Assembly (NCBI GenBank): GCA_045531895.1
Contig: JAZSEW010000075.1
Coordinates: forward strand, 1 to 64,000
Direction of reading: 5' to 3'
From: SIG299 sp045531895
Lineage (GTDB): Bacteria > Bacillota > Clostridia > Lachnospirales > Lachnospiraceae
DNA length: 64,000 bases
Below the pieces are notes generated by a model, which worked only from the letters and a program-made list of their open reading frames with translations, did not search any database and was not told the DNA's origin. A program made the translations under genes and the position numbers. This document shows, piece after piece, positions 16,353-24,943 of the stretch; positions within the stretch are counted from its first letter, which is position 1, and every line of letters starts with the position of its first letter.

Positions 16353-18125
16353 ATGGTAAATTTAAAAGCAAAACCTTATTTCCTCTCTGATGAGGATATC
16401 AGGTGGGTAGAAAGCACCATCTCATCCATGACCGATGAGGAGAAGGTCGGTCAGCTGTTTTTTCAGCTTTGCGCAGGCAATTCTGAGGAATATTTAAAGG
16501 AACTGATGGAAAAGTATCATTTGGGCGGTTGTCGCTACAATAACATGCCCGGAAAGATGGTTCAGGCTCAGAACCGCGTTTTACAGAAATATGCCAAGGT
16601 TCCGGTATTTATCGCATGTAACACCGAAGCAGGTGGCGACGGTGCCTGCAGTGACGGTCAATACATTGGTTCCGGTATCAAAATTGGTGCCACCCGCAAT
16701 ATACAGTATGCTCACGACTTAGGTCGTATGGCCAACGAGCAGGCGGCAGCCCTCGGTTGTAACATGGCTTTTGCTCCGGTCAGTGATATTCACCTTTACT
16801 GGGAAAACACTGAAGTAGTCGGACGTTCCTTTGGTACCGACCCGGAACGGGTCGCCGCTATGAGCAAAGCCTACATGGACGGCCTGCACACTGTTCCCGG
16901 ATTTGCCTGCACTGCAAAGCACTTTCCGGGTAACGGCCTTGATTTCCGCGATGCCCATCTTTCCAACAACATCAACGATTTATCCGAAGAAGAATGGATG
17001 AAATCTTTCGGACATGTCTATAAGACACTAATTGACAACGGACTGGATGCCATCATGGGCGGTCACATCATGATGAAAACTTATATGCAGGGCATAAAGC
17101 CGGACATTAAGGACGAAGAACTGCTTCCTGCTACTCTCTGCCCGGAAATCATGACCGGCCTTCTTCGTGACAAGCTTGGATTTAACGGCATGGTTGTCAC
17201 CGATGCCTCCCACATGGTTGGTATGACCAATCGAATGACACGTAAAGAAATGCTTCCTGCTTCCATCAATGCCGGTTGTGATATGTTCCTGTTCTTCAAT
17301 GACCCGGATGAAGATTTTGCGACTATGTTGGAAGCATACAAAACCGGTAAAATTTCCGAAACAAGAATGACAGAGGCACTCACCCGAATTCTCGGTTTGA
17401 AAGCGCATCTGGGAATGCATAAAAAATCAAATGACAATTTAATTCCTTCTGAAGAAAAGCTTGCAATATTAGCCTCTCAGGAATACAAAGATACCGCATC
17501 ATCCATCAGTAAAGATTGTCTCACGTTAGTCAAATACAAAGATGACGGAGTTTTGCCGCTCGACCCTGCTACCAAAAAACGTGTCATGATTGTTTACATC
17601 AAGGGCTACGACGGACCGATGTCAGCGCTCATGGGTATGGCTATGGGTATGGGCGGTGCCGGGTTAAATCCTGCCGAAAAGCTCCGTGATCGCCTCATTG
17701 CTAAAGGGTTTGATGCATTTATTTACGAAAGCCCTCTGGACAAAATTAAAAAGCAAATTGCGGCCGGTGAAAAACCAAGTCTTAGTTTATACTTTGCCGG
17801 AAAAAATGCCATTGAAGATTTCAAAGCAGGTCAGGATGTTATCATCTCCCTGTATGATGTCATAAGTGGCCGTCCTGCTTTCGGAATGAGTAAAGGTGGC
17901 GGTGAAATTCCATGGTATGTTTATGAACTTCCGGTTATCGGTATCAGCGTAAATGCCCCGACAATGCTTGCCGACGTTCCAATGCTCCGCACATACATCA
18001 ATGCTTACGACAGCAAAGATGACACCATGGATGCTTTAGTGGAAGCCCTTCTTTCCGGTCCGGATGCATTCAAAGGCAAAGATCCAATTGACAGTTTCTG
18101 CGGCTTGTGGGACGCAAAAATATAA
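16353..18125 (+). CDS. Glycoside hydrolase family 3, NagZ-like, cytoplasmic
   Basis: This GH3 enzyme has no signal peptide. It has the N-terminal TIM barrel with KHFPGNG (189-195), the Asp200/His202 pair in DFRDAH that matches the general acid dyad of NagZ-type beta-N-acetylhexosaminidases, and the nucleophile Asp284 in VVTDASHM. A C-terminal alpha/beta domain (about 380-590) follows. The dyad suggests an N-acetylglucosaminidase or phosphorylase-type enzyme acting on cell-wall fragments or chitooligosaccharides inside the cell. Instead of the family's GHG the motif has GNG. A HAD phosphatase gene follows 48 bp downstream, so a shared operon is likely. The ATG follows GAAAGGGG. Confidence 0.85.
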   Translation: MVNLKAKPYFLSDEDIRWVESTISSMTDEEKVGQLFFQLCAGNSEEYLKELMEKYHLGGCRYNNMPGKMVQAQNRVLQKYAKVPVFIACNTEAGGDGACSDGQYIGSGIKIGATRNIQYAHDLGRMANEQAAALGCNMAFAPVSDIHLYWENTEVVGRSFGTDPERVAAMSKAYMDGLHTVPGFACTAKHFPGNGLDFRDAHLSNNINDLSEEEWMKSFGHVYKTLIDNGLDAIMGGHIMMKTYMQGIKPDIKDEELLPATLCPEIMTGLLRDKLGFNGMVVTDASHMVGMTNRMTRKEMLPASINAGCDMFLFFNDPDEDFATMLEAYKTGKISETRMTEALTRILGLKAHLGMHKKSNDNLIPSEEKLAILASQEYKDTASSISKDCLTLVKYKDDGVLPLDPATKKRVMIVYIKGYDGPMSALMGMAMGMGGAGLNPAEKLRDRLIAKGFDAFIYESPLDKIKKQIAAGEKPSLSLYFAGKNAIEDFKAGQDVIISLYDVISGRPAFGMSKGGGEIPWYVYELPVIGISVNAPTMLADVPMLRTYINAYDSKDDTMDALVEALLSGPDAFKGKDPIDSFCGLWDAKI

Positions 18126-18173
18126 TTACGATTTAATTATATTTTCCATTTTTTTATTTATATAGGAGGATTC

Positions 18174-19028
18174 ATGTCCGTATTTGATACATTTATAAAA
18201 AAACATGATTATTTAGTCTGTGTTGACTCCGACGGCTGTGCCATGGACACCATGGACTGCAAGCATTTCCACTGTTTTGGTCCTTGCCTGGTTACCGAGT
18301 GGAATTTAGAAAAATGGAGAGAGCCGGTTTTATTCCGTTGGAATGAGATTAACCTTTATCAGATGACCAGAGGCATTAATCGTTTTAAAGCTCTTGCTGT
18401 CGCGTTACAGGAAATCAACGACGAATATACCCCTATCGACGGTATTGATGTCCTTGTTCAATGGACTGAGACTGCCCATACCCTTTCAAACGACAGTGTC
18501 TTAAAAGCCGCCGAAGAAGCAACTTCTCCGGCAGCCAAGACCATTTTTGAGAAAGCTCTTTCCTGGAGTAAGGCAGTCAACACAAAAATCGTAGACCTGC
18601 CGGAAGAACTAAAAGTTCCCTATGACGGCGTCAGGGAAGGGCTGGCTGCTGCCCACATTTTTGCGGATGTGGCAGTCGTATCCAGTGCCAACCGGGATGC
18701 TGTAGAAAAAGAATGGGGCTCTCACGGGCTCCTTGACCATGTAGATATTGTTCTTGCCCAGGACTGCGGAAGCAAAGCCCACTGCATCAGCGAAATGCTG
18801 AAGTTTGGTTACTCTCCCGATAAGGTTCTTATGATAGGCGATGCACCGGGTGACTCCGATGCTGCAGAAGCAAACGGTGTATTCTATTACCCAATTCTGG
18901 TGAATAAGGAGTCTGAAAGCTGGCAGGAATTGATTTCCACAGGACTTGACAAGTTAAAAGCCGGCACCTATGGCAACGAATACCAGAGTATAAAGAAAAA
19001 AGAATTCCTCCATAATTTAGGAGGCTGA
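18174..19028 (+). CDS. HAD-superfamily hydrolase
   Basis: The 284-residue protein carries the HAD catalytic motif DSDGCAMD at about residues 18-25 (DxDGxxxD variant), the SSANR motif 2 near residue 165, a conserved Lys region, and motif 4 MIGDAPGDSDAA at about 217-228. It has a helical cap between motifs 1 and 2. It is probably a phosphatase for a small sugar or metabolite. It sits behind the GH3 gene, which suggests dephosphorylation of the product of that pathway, but the substrate is not known. AGGAGG precedes the ATG. Confidence 0.82.
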   Translation: MSVFDTFIKKHDYLVCVDSDGCAMDTMDCKHFHCFGPCLVTEWNLEKWREPVLFRWNEINLYQMTRGINRFKALAVALQEINDEYTPIDGIDVLVQWTETAHTLSNDSVLKAAEEATSPAAKTIFEKALSWSKAVNTKIVDLPEELKVPYDGVREGLAAAHIFADVAVVSSANRDAVEKEWGSHGLLDHVDIVLAQDCGSKAHCISEMLKFGYSPDKVLMIGDAPGDSDAAEANGVFYYPILVNKESESWQELISTGLDKLKAGTYGNEYQSIKKKEFLHNLGG

Positions 19029-19035
19029 TGTCGAT

Positions 19036-19084
19036 AAAACGAATCCCCGTGAGAAGCGTTGCTTCCCTTCGGGGTTTTGTTTTA
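19036..19084 (+). terminator. Terminator after the GH3-HAD operon
   Basis: CCCCG-tga-GAAGC pairs with GCTTC-cctt-CGGGG (19045-19074), followed by TTTTGTTTTATT. Confidence 0.85.
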
Positions 19085-19088
19085 TTGG

Positions 19089-19167
19089 TATTTAGATTTT
19101 TTTCTAAATAGATATTGACTTTCTTTTCTTTTGGTTGTATTTTGTATTTAGATATTTTTCTAAATAC
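19089..19167 (+). promoter_or_regulatory. sdpRI promoter flanked by two palindromic operators
   Basis: Operator 1 at 19089-19110 and operator 2 at 19144-19167 share the half-sites TATTTAGA/TCTAAATA. Between them lies a promoter, TTGACT (19115-19120), 17 bp, TATTTT (19138-19143). Operator 2 covers the start point and operator 1 lies just upstream of -35. This fits autorepression by the ArsR-type SdpR, possibly with looping. Confidence 0.85.
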
Positions 19168-19184
19168 TATAAAGGAGAATTGCC

Positions 19185-19463
19185 ATGGGCTTTGCAGAAA
19201 CCTTCAAGGCGCTGTCCGACCCTGTGCGACGGGACATATTAACCTTATTGAAAAAAGGCTCCCTTTCCGCAGGAGAAATCGGTAGTCATTTTGACATGAC
19301 TGGTGCCACCATATCGTATCATTTAAGTATATTAAAAAAAGCTGATTTGCTTTTTGAAAACAAGCAGAAAAACTTTATATACTACGAGCTGAACACCTCT
19401 GTGGTGGAAGAAGTCATGCTGTGGCTGGCAGATTTAAAAGGAGGAAACGACAATGAACCGTAA
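19185..19463 (+). CDS. sdpR: ArsR-family autorepressor, SdpR-like
   Basis: The 92-residue winged-helix repressor has the sequence FKALSDPVRRDILTLLKKG and the recognition helix MTGATISYHLSILKKADL, matching SdpR of Bacillus subtilis. The metal-binding cysteines of classical ArsR are absent. Its stop codon overlaps the start of sdpI by 11 bp, showing translational coupling. In B. subtilis, SdpI at the membrane binds the toxin SdpC and then sequesters SdpR, which relieves repression of both genes. The operators in its promoter support the same circuit here. No sdpC-like toxin gene is in the window. Confidence 0.85.
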   Translation: MGFAETFKALSDPVRRDILTLLKKGSLSAGEIGSHFDMTGATISYHLSILKKADLLFENKQKNFIYYELNTSVVEEVMLWLADLKGGNDNEP

Positions 19464-20085
19464 AAAAATAATTTTTCTTACATCCTTACTTATATTTATA
19501 CCAATGATTATAGGGTTGATTTTATGGAACAGACTCCCTGAGGAATTGCCGGTACATTTCAACTTTGCCGGTGAAGCGGATAACTGGGAATCAAAAAGCT
19601 TTGTAGTTTTCTTCTTCCCGTTATTTTTGTGGATAGTGCACCTTTTGGTAGGATTTATTACTCTGGCAGATCCAAAAAAGCAAAATATCAGTGATAAGTT
19701 GTTCCTTCTGGCTCTTTTCATTGTACCTTCCGTTTCCATACTTATTTGCTTCGTCACATATTCCGAAGCACTTGGTCTCAATCTGTCCATGAACATGCTT
19801 GGTAATCTCTTTCTGGGGATTCTCTTCATCGTTGTCGGTAATTACCTGCCAAAGAGCCGTCAGAACTATAGCATTGGAATTAAGCTTCCATGGACACTCC
19901 ACGATACGGACAACTGGAACAGAACTCACCGCTTCGGAGGGATTTTATGGTTGCTTTGCGGCATACTTTTATTGATAAACAGCATAGTAGATATCCACAT
20001 ATTACCGCTTATTATCATTCTTGTAGCAATCCTACTTCCTGCAGTGTATTCTTTTCTTCTTCACTCAAAAAGCAAAAGAATGTAA
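19453..20085 (+). CDS. sdpI: SdpI-like membrane immunity/signal protein
   Basis: The 210-residue membrane protein has about six helices. The first part is a DUF1648 module (FIPMIIGLILWNRLPEELPVHFNFAGEADNW, read in segments at about 17-47), followed by the SdpI domain with the conserved GNYLPKSRQNYSIGIKLPWT segment (about 134-153). It is translationally coupled to sdpR. In known systems it gives immunity to a secreted toxin and acts as the sensor that binds SdpR at the membrane. Here it may protect against toxins made by neighbours, since no toxin gene is nearby. Confidence 0.85.
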   Translation: MNRKKIIFLTSLLIFIPMIIGLILWNRLPEELPVHFNFAGEADNWESKSFVVFFFPLFLWIVHLLVGFITLADPKKQNISDKLFLLALFIVPSVSILICFVTYSEALGLNLSMNMLGNLFLGILFIVVGNYLPKSRQNYSIGIKLPWTLHDTDNWNRTHRFGGILWLLCGILLLINSIVDIHILPLIIILVAILLPAVYSFLLHSKSKRM

Positions 20086-20166
20086 ACCAGCCCTCTGAGC
20101 CATTATACGCACGGTGTTTTTACTATTGCAAATTATATCTCGAATTAACTATTAGGAGGTTCTCTT

Positions 20167-20880
20167 ATGTTAGAAATCAAGCATTTAACCAAAATTTACA
20201 AAGGTGGCAAAGAAGCCGTATCCGATTTAACTCTTACCGTAAACGCCGGCGATATTTGTGCCTTCATCGGCCATAACGGTGCCGGAAAAACCTCCACCAT
20301 CAAATGCGTGGTGGGTATCCATGACTTTGATAAAGGAGAAATTTATGTGGACGGTATGTCCGTCAAGGAAAAGCCTCTGGAATGTAAGCAGGTCATGGCC
20401 TATATTCCAGACAATCCCGATTTATATGAATATTTAACCGGCATCCAGTACCTAAACTTTATTGCCGATATTTACGGTGTTTCTGCCGTCGACAGAAAGC
20501 AGCGCATCAAGGAAGAAGCCACCGCCTTTGAAATTGAGCATGCCCTGGGCGATTTGATTTCTTCCTATTCCCATGGAATGAAACAAAAGCTGGCCATTAT
20601 AAGTGCCCTGATTCATAAACCAAAGCTTTTAATATTAGATGAACCATTTGTAGGCCTTGACCCAATGGCTACCCTGCATTTAAAAAACCGCATGCACACA
20701 CTTTGTGAAGAAGGCACCGCTATCTTCTTCTCTACCCATGTATTAGATGTAGCTGAAAAGCTATGTAACAAAGTTGCCATTATCCGCGGTGGTAAACTAA
20801 TCGCAGCCGGTAACACCAAAGACCTCACCGACGGAGAATCTTTAGAGTCCGTCTTTATGGAGGTGACAAAGGAATGTTAA
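20167..20880 (+). CDS. ABC exporter ATPase
   Basis: The 237-residue ATPase has Walker A GHNGAGKTS (about 39-47), Q-loop region MAYIPDNPDLYEYLTG, signature SYSHGMKQK, Walker B LLILDEPFVGLDP and switch His in FFSTHVLD. It belongs to the EcsA/CcmA-type exporter group. The next gene, for a large permease, overlaps it by seven bases (20874-20880), so the two form one exporter. The 81-bp gap after sdpI lacks an obvious terminator, so co-transcription with sdpRI is possible. The substrate is unknown. AGGAGG precedes the ATG. Confidence 0.88.
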   Translation: MLEIKHLTKIYKGGKEAVSDLTLTVNAGDICAFIGHNGAGKTSTIKCVVGIHDFDKGEIYVDGMSVKEKPLECKQVMAYIPDNPDLYEYLTGIQYLNFIADIYGVSAVDRKQRIKEEATAFEIEHALGDLISSYSHGMKQKLAIISALIHKPKLLILDEPFVGLDPMATLHLKNRMHTLCEEGTAIFFSTHVLDVAEKLCNKVAIIRGGKLIAAGNTKDLTDGESLESVFMEVTKEC

Positions 20881-22472
20881 AACAAGTTTTAACTCTCAGC
20901 CATATGCAACTAAAGAATCTCTTTGGTTTCAACGAGATGAGATATACAAAAGACAAAAAAAAGAAAGGCACCTTCCTTTTGTTAGCCATAGCTTATCTGT
21001 TAGTTATTCTTATGATTATAAGCTATATCGGCTCCATGTCCTTTGCCTTTCACTACCTTGAAATGGGTGAAATTGTCCCTATGTACTTGTACACCATTAT
21101 CAGCCTTGTGATGCTTATTTTGTCCTTCTTTAAAGCAGGAAGCATATTGTTTTCCATGAAGTCCTATGATATCATGGTTTCCCTGCCGGTAAGCAAATCC
21201 GCCATTTTAACCAGCCGCTTTGTCACCATGTATGTCACAAATCTGCTGTTTGCACTCATTGTCATGCTTCCCGGATTAGCAGTACATATTTATTTTACAA
21301 AGCCGGAGCTGTCCTTTTATTTGATTAATATCCCGGTGGTACTATTTGCACCACTACTTCCACTAACCATTTCTTCAATTCTCGGAGCACTGATTAAAGG
21401 AATCAGCTCTCGCATGAAACGTAAGAATCTGGTAGAAACACTTCTTACCATGGCGCTGGTCATTGTATTTATGATTGGCGGATTCAGCATGGGTGAGCAG
21501 GCAGAAACCATGGATTTGGAAGCAATTAAAGAACTGCTTGGTATGGTAACAACAAAACTTGGCGGTATTTTCCCACCGGCGTTGTGGTATCATAATGCCC
21601 TGTCCGGAAATCTGCTGCATCTGTTACTCCTGCTGCTCCTTCCGGCACTGGTTTTCACTATGTTTGTATGGATTTTATCAAAAAGATTCCAGGAAATCTG
21701 TACCGGGCTCAATGCTACCTATGCAAAGAATAATTATAAAGTAGAAAACCTAAAAGTAGCGCATGTACCAATGTCACTTTTTCAAAAGGAAATGAAATTG
21801 TACTTTTCCTCCAGTCTTTACGTTACCAACACCATCATTGGATATATTCTTGCATTACTTCTGGCAGGATTTATTGGTTTTACAGGCGTGGAGTCATTAG
21901 CCGGATATCTGGAGGCCAACTCCCATGTTCCACTAATGCGCCAACTCCTTCCGTTTATTCTTTCCGTACCACTCTGTATGACCAGTGCTTCTTCCTGCGC
22001 CATTTCCATGGAAGGAAAAACCTTCTGGCAAATACAGGTGCTTCCGATAAAAGCAAAGGACATTTACAACGCCAAGTTGCTTTGGAATCTGGTGCTTGCT
22101 TCTCCTTTTTATCTGGTTTCCACAATTCTGCTGCTGATAGGCGGAAAACCGGATGGATTGACCGCCCTGCATTATATTTTAGTACCTTTGGTCTTTTTAC
22201 TGTTTACCACCGTTCTCGGTCTTACCTGCAATCTGCGCTTTCCTGTACTTAATTGGGATAACGAAGCCCGCGTTGTAAAGCAGAGTGCTTCTGTTCTGGT
22301 CTCCATGCTGGGAGGCATGATTGCTATCATCGCTGCAGCCGTAATTGCCGTAGCAATACAGCTTGACCGTTACACCGGCTATTTATTTGCAGTGGAAGCG
22401 ATATTTCTTTTCATTACAATACTGTTGTATAAACGTATTACCAAAAAAACTTTACTTTCCATTGCATCCTAA
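20874..22472 (+). CDS. ABC exporter permease, EcsB/YthQ-like
   Basis: The 532-residue membrane protein has about 12 predicted helices in two halves, separated by a soluble stretch near residues 270-300. It has no periplasmic domain like that of FtsX-type proteins. It partners the ATPase encoded directly upstream, with overlapping start and stop codons. Comparable pairs are annotated as exporters of unknown substrate. A bidirectional terminator separates it from the convergent gene at 22521. Confidence 0.75.
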   Translation: MLKQVLTLSHMQLKNLFGFNEMRYTKDKKKKGTFLLLAIAYLLVILMIISYIGSMSFAFHYLEMGEIVPMYLYTIISLVMLILSFFKAGSILFSMKSYDIMVSLPVSKSAILTSRFVTMYVTNLLFALIVMLPGLAVHIYFTKPELSFYLINIPVVLFAPLLPLTISSILGALIKGISSRMKRKNLVETLLTMALVIVFMIGGFSMGEQAETMDLEAIKELLGMVTTKLGGIFPPALWYHNALSGNLLHLLLLLLLPALVFTMFVWILSKRFQEICTGLNATYAKNNYKVENLKVAHVPMSLFQKEMKLYFSSSLYVTNTIIGYILALLLAGFIGFTGVESLAGYLEANSHVPLMRQLLPFILSVPLCMTSASSCAISMEGKTFWQIQVLPIKAKDIYNAKLLWNLVLASPFYLVSTILLLIGGKPDGLTALHYILVPLVFLLFTTVLGLTCNLRFPVLNWDNEARVVKQSASVLVSMLGGMIAIIAAAVIAVAIQLDRYTGYLFAVEAIFLFITILLYKRITKKTLLSIAS

Positions 22473-22518
22473 AAAATCTTTTCTGCCGGCAGTTTCCGAT
22501 CTGCCGGCAGATTTTCTT
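22473..22518. terminator. Bidirectional terminator
   Basis: CTGCCGGCAG at 22483-22492 and again at 22501-22510. The sequence is its own reverse complement, so the two copies form a strong stem. An A-run precedes it and TTTTC follows, so it serves both convergent genes. Confidence 0.85.
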
Positions 22519-22520
22519 AT

Positions 22521-22952
22521 CTATAGTTCCTTTTCCATTTTCAAACGACACCGGATACCATAGCCAATCACAAACAGATATCCGACCACAAGCATTAAAA
22601 TCGGAAGAAGCTCCACTCCCATCAGTGCATAAGACAACAATAACACATCAAACACATATGTTGCCATCCTGTATGCCTTTGCTGCTGCCATTGCAGATAA
22701 CATAACATTTCTTTCGTCCTGTTCTTCAATCTGCTTTTGTTTCTTAATCTCCGGATTTTTCTGCATTATATTCTCGCTGACAATTATGCTGATTCCCCTG
22801 CCCAGCATGCCACAGCCGACACCGATACAAAGATAGGGCAGGGCACGCATGATTCCTTCCGGCTCCGGCACTATTCTTAACAAACCAAGCCCTGTAATAA
22901 AAATCAATACGCCTACTGCTTTTGATACATAATCAAATTTCTTTGTTTTCAT
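22521..22952 (-). CDS. Small membrane protein paired with an XRE regulator
   Basis: The 143-residue protein has two hydrophobic helix pairs (about 12-55 and 95-130) around a charged middle region with EEQDERNVMLSA (about 75-86), a motif seen in DUF2178/DUF6442-like proteins. I chose the ATG at 22952, preceded by GAGGAGG; it begins one base after the stop of the regulator gene. Pairs of a small XRE regulator and such a membrane protein are common in Clostridia, and the membrane protein may act as an anti-repressor or signal receiver. The function is not proven. Confidence 0.65.
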   Translation of the reverse strand: MKTKKFDYVSKAVGVLIFITGLGLLRIVPEPEGIMRALPYLCIGVGCGMLGRGISIIVSENIMQKNPEIKKQKQIEEQDERNVMLSAMAAAKAYRMATYVFDVLLLSYALMGVELLPILMLVVGYLFVIGYGIRCRLKMEKEL

Positions 22953-22953
22953 A

Positions 22954-23163
22954 CTAATCCTCCTCACTCTTCTCCTCATAAATAAAAATATCCTCAATGC
23001 TCATGTCAAAGTACCTTGCAATCTTAAATGCCAGTAAAATAGAAGGATTGTACCGACCATTTTCCAGAGAGCCAATCGTCTGTCTGGAAACCTCCAATGC
23101 TTCTGCCAACTCTTCCTGCCGGATTCCCCTGCTCCTGCGTAATTCTTCTAATCGATTTTTCAA
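22954..23163 (-). CDS. Small XRE-family transcriptional regulator
   Basis: The 69-residue protein is almost entirely a helix-turn-helix: RGIRQEELAEALEVSRQTIG is the HTH core and NPSILLAFKIARYFDMSIEDIF the C-terminal helices, as in YozG/YgzD-type repressors. Translation starts at TTG 23163, with AAGGAGG six bases upstream. The untranslated leader contains a perfect palindrome (23184-23203) just after the promoter, a likely autoregulatory site. It is coupled to the downstream membrane protein gene. Confidence 0.85.
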   Translation of the reverse strand: MKNRLEELRRSRGIRQEELAEALEVSRQTIGSLENGRYNPSILLAFKIARYFDMSIEDIFIYEEKSEED

Positions 23164-23183
23164 AACACGCCTCCTTATCTTTT

Positions 23184-23236
23184 ATGGAAAGTTTGCTTTC
23201 CATAAGTAGTATATGCAATATTTTTGTAAATGTCAA
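23184..23236 (-). promoter_or_regulatory. Promoter and operator of the XRE regulator
   Basis: The minus strand reads TTGACA (23231-23236), 17 bp, TATACT (23208-23213), a near-consensus promoter. Downstream lies the perfect palindrome ATGGAAAG-CAAA-CTTTCCAT (23184-23203). A further GGAAAG half-site sits upstream of -35 near 23241-23246. Confidence 0.8.
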
Positions 23237-23256
23237 GCTAACTTTCCAAATCCGGC

Positions 23257-23295
23257 AAAAAAACACCCTCCTTACCGAGTGTCCGGTAAAGAGGG
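23257..23295 (-). terminator. Terminator of the NhaC operon
   Basis: CCCTC-c-TTACCG pairs with CGGTAA-a-GAGGG (23266-23295), with seven Ts following on the minus strand. Confidence 0.8.
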
Positions 23296-23307
23296 GATCT
23301 ATCGATG

Positions 23308-24864
23308 CTAACGATCTGTACTTTTCTTCTGACAGTGCATAATCACTGCAAGTACTCCAAACAATAATGCTACCGAGGTTCCCAAAGTAACCCATGGATT
23401 TCTTACAAAGCCTGCTATCAGGTAACCAACAAAACAAACCGCAGCTACCATAGTGGCATACGGTATCTGTGTCTCTACATGACGGATATGCTCACATTTT
23501 GCACCGGCAGAGGACAAAATAGTTGTATCGGAGATTGGCGAGCAATGGTCGCCATACACAGAGCCTGCCAGCGTTGCCCCCAATGCAGGAATCAGAACTT
23601 CTGCGCCCTCCGGTCCTGCACAAATCATAGATACAATCGGAATCAGAATACCAAAGGTTCCCCACGCCGTTCCCATGGAAAAGGCCAGGAAAGAGGCCAC
23701 TGCAAAAATCAGTGCCGGAATCAGATTCATGAAAATATTGGTTCCTCCAAAAATCTCCTGTTCCATAAAGAATTTATTTGCCGCATTTACCAGTCCGCTC
23801 ACAAATTCTCCGGTACCAATCATTTCTCGACATACTCCACTCAAGGACCAGGCCAGGGCAAGTATCATTACCGCAGAAACCATCAGTTTTACTCCGGCAG
23901 TAATACCACCCATAAACTCACGGAAGGTCACAAGTTTTCTCGGAATATACAGTACCATAGCAGTAACCAGAGCAGCCAATGCACCAAGTGTCAGGCCTGC
24001 AGTCGGATTTTCTCCAATGGCTGTAGTAAAATCTACACCGCTAAAAAAACCACCTACATAAGCCATGCCAAGAATGGAACAGGAAATAAGAACAATAATC
24101 GGAATCAGGAGATCATACACCTTTCCCTTGTCGGAAATCCTGATACCATCCATCTCTTTTTCTTCATCTTCTACGTCATATTCCAGGCATGCCGCCTCTG
24201 CACTTGCCGTCTTCATCTTTCCGAAATCAAAATCGGTGACACAGATAAGCGCAACCACCACTAACGTTAATAATGCATACAAATTATATGGTATCGTCTG
24301 CATGAAAGCACTTAATCCACCTTCACCGCCAACCTCAGAAGCTACCGCCACTGCCCAGCTGGAAATCGGTGCAATAATGCAAACCGGTGCCGCTGTAGAA
24401 TCAATAATATACGCCAGTTTCTCTCTTGCCACCTTATGCTTGTCCGTAATCGGGCGCATTACAGTACCAACCGTCAGACAGTTAAAATAGTCATCGATAA
24501 AAATCACACAGCCCAGTAATGCCGTTGCAATTTTAGCACTACGCTTCGATTTCAGTTTTGTACTTGCCCACTGTCCATACGCTCTGGAGCCACCTGCCAT
24601 CGTTACAATCACAACCACAGAACCAAGCAGCGACAAGTATAATATCATATAACCGTTATCGCCTATTTTATATGCAAGCATATCCAGTACCATCCGCACT
24701 GCTTCTAATATGGTACTCCCTGTTTGCAGGCAATAAATCAGCATCCCGGAAAATACTCCGAAGAATAAGGAAGAATATACCTCCTTTGTTTTTAATGCCA
24801 GCACAATGGCAATCAGCGGCGGTAAAACAGATAACCAGCCTGCATTAATCATCTCTACTCCCAT
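23308..24864 (-). CDS. Na+/H+ antiporter, NhaC family
   Basis: The 518-residue membrane protein has about 12 helices and NhaC-family motifs: FIDDYFNCLTVGTVMRPITD (about 128-147), a re-entrant region with charged residues, and GSVYGDHCSPISDTTILSSAG (read in parts, about 445-465). Related carriers exchange Na+ for H+, malate or lactate, or amine substrates. I chose the ATG at 24864 (AAAGGA upstream) because the longer frame starts inside the neighbouring coding sequence. It is the last gene of the operon with the peptidase and PatB/MalY genes, which suggests transport linked to their products. Confidence 0.88.
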   Translation of the reverse strand: MGVEMINAGWLSVLPPLIAIVLALKTKEVYSSLFFGVFSGMLIYCLQTGSTILEAVRMVLDMLAYKIGDNGYMILYLSLLGSVVVIVTMAGGSRAYGQWASTKLKSKRSAKIATALLGCVIFIDDYFNCLTVGTVMRPITDKHKVAREKLAYIIDSTAAPVCIIAPISSWAVAVASEVGGEGGLSAFMQTIPYNLYALLTLVVVALICVTDFDFGKMKTASAEAACLEYDVEDEEKEMDGIRISDKGKVYDLLIPIIVLISCSILGMAYVGGFFSGVDFTTAIGENPTAGLTLGALAALVTAMVLYIPRKLVTFREFMGGITAGVKLMVSAVMILALAWSLSGVCREMIGTGEFVSGLVNAANKFFMEQEIFGGTNIFMNLIPALIFAVASFLAFSMGTAWGTFGILIPIVSMICAGPEGAEVLIPALGATLAGSVYGDHCSPISDTTILSSAGAKCEHIRHVETQIPYATMVAAVCFVGYLIAGFVRNPWVTLGTSVALLFGVLAVIMHCQKKSTDR

Positions 24865-24943
24865 AGCTTTATCCTTTCTTTTCCAGCAAATATACTGGGA
24901 TTTTATCACGGCAGCACAGCAAATGCAAGAACAATACATGCGT

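Noticed and set aside
23479..24264. A 261-codon plus-strand frame opposite nhaC
   Set aside because: Antisense to a clear transporter gene; its composition (rich in Cys, His, Asn, Gln) is that of a complement of a hydrophobic coding sequence.
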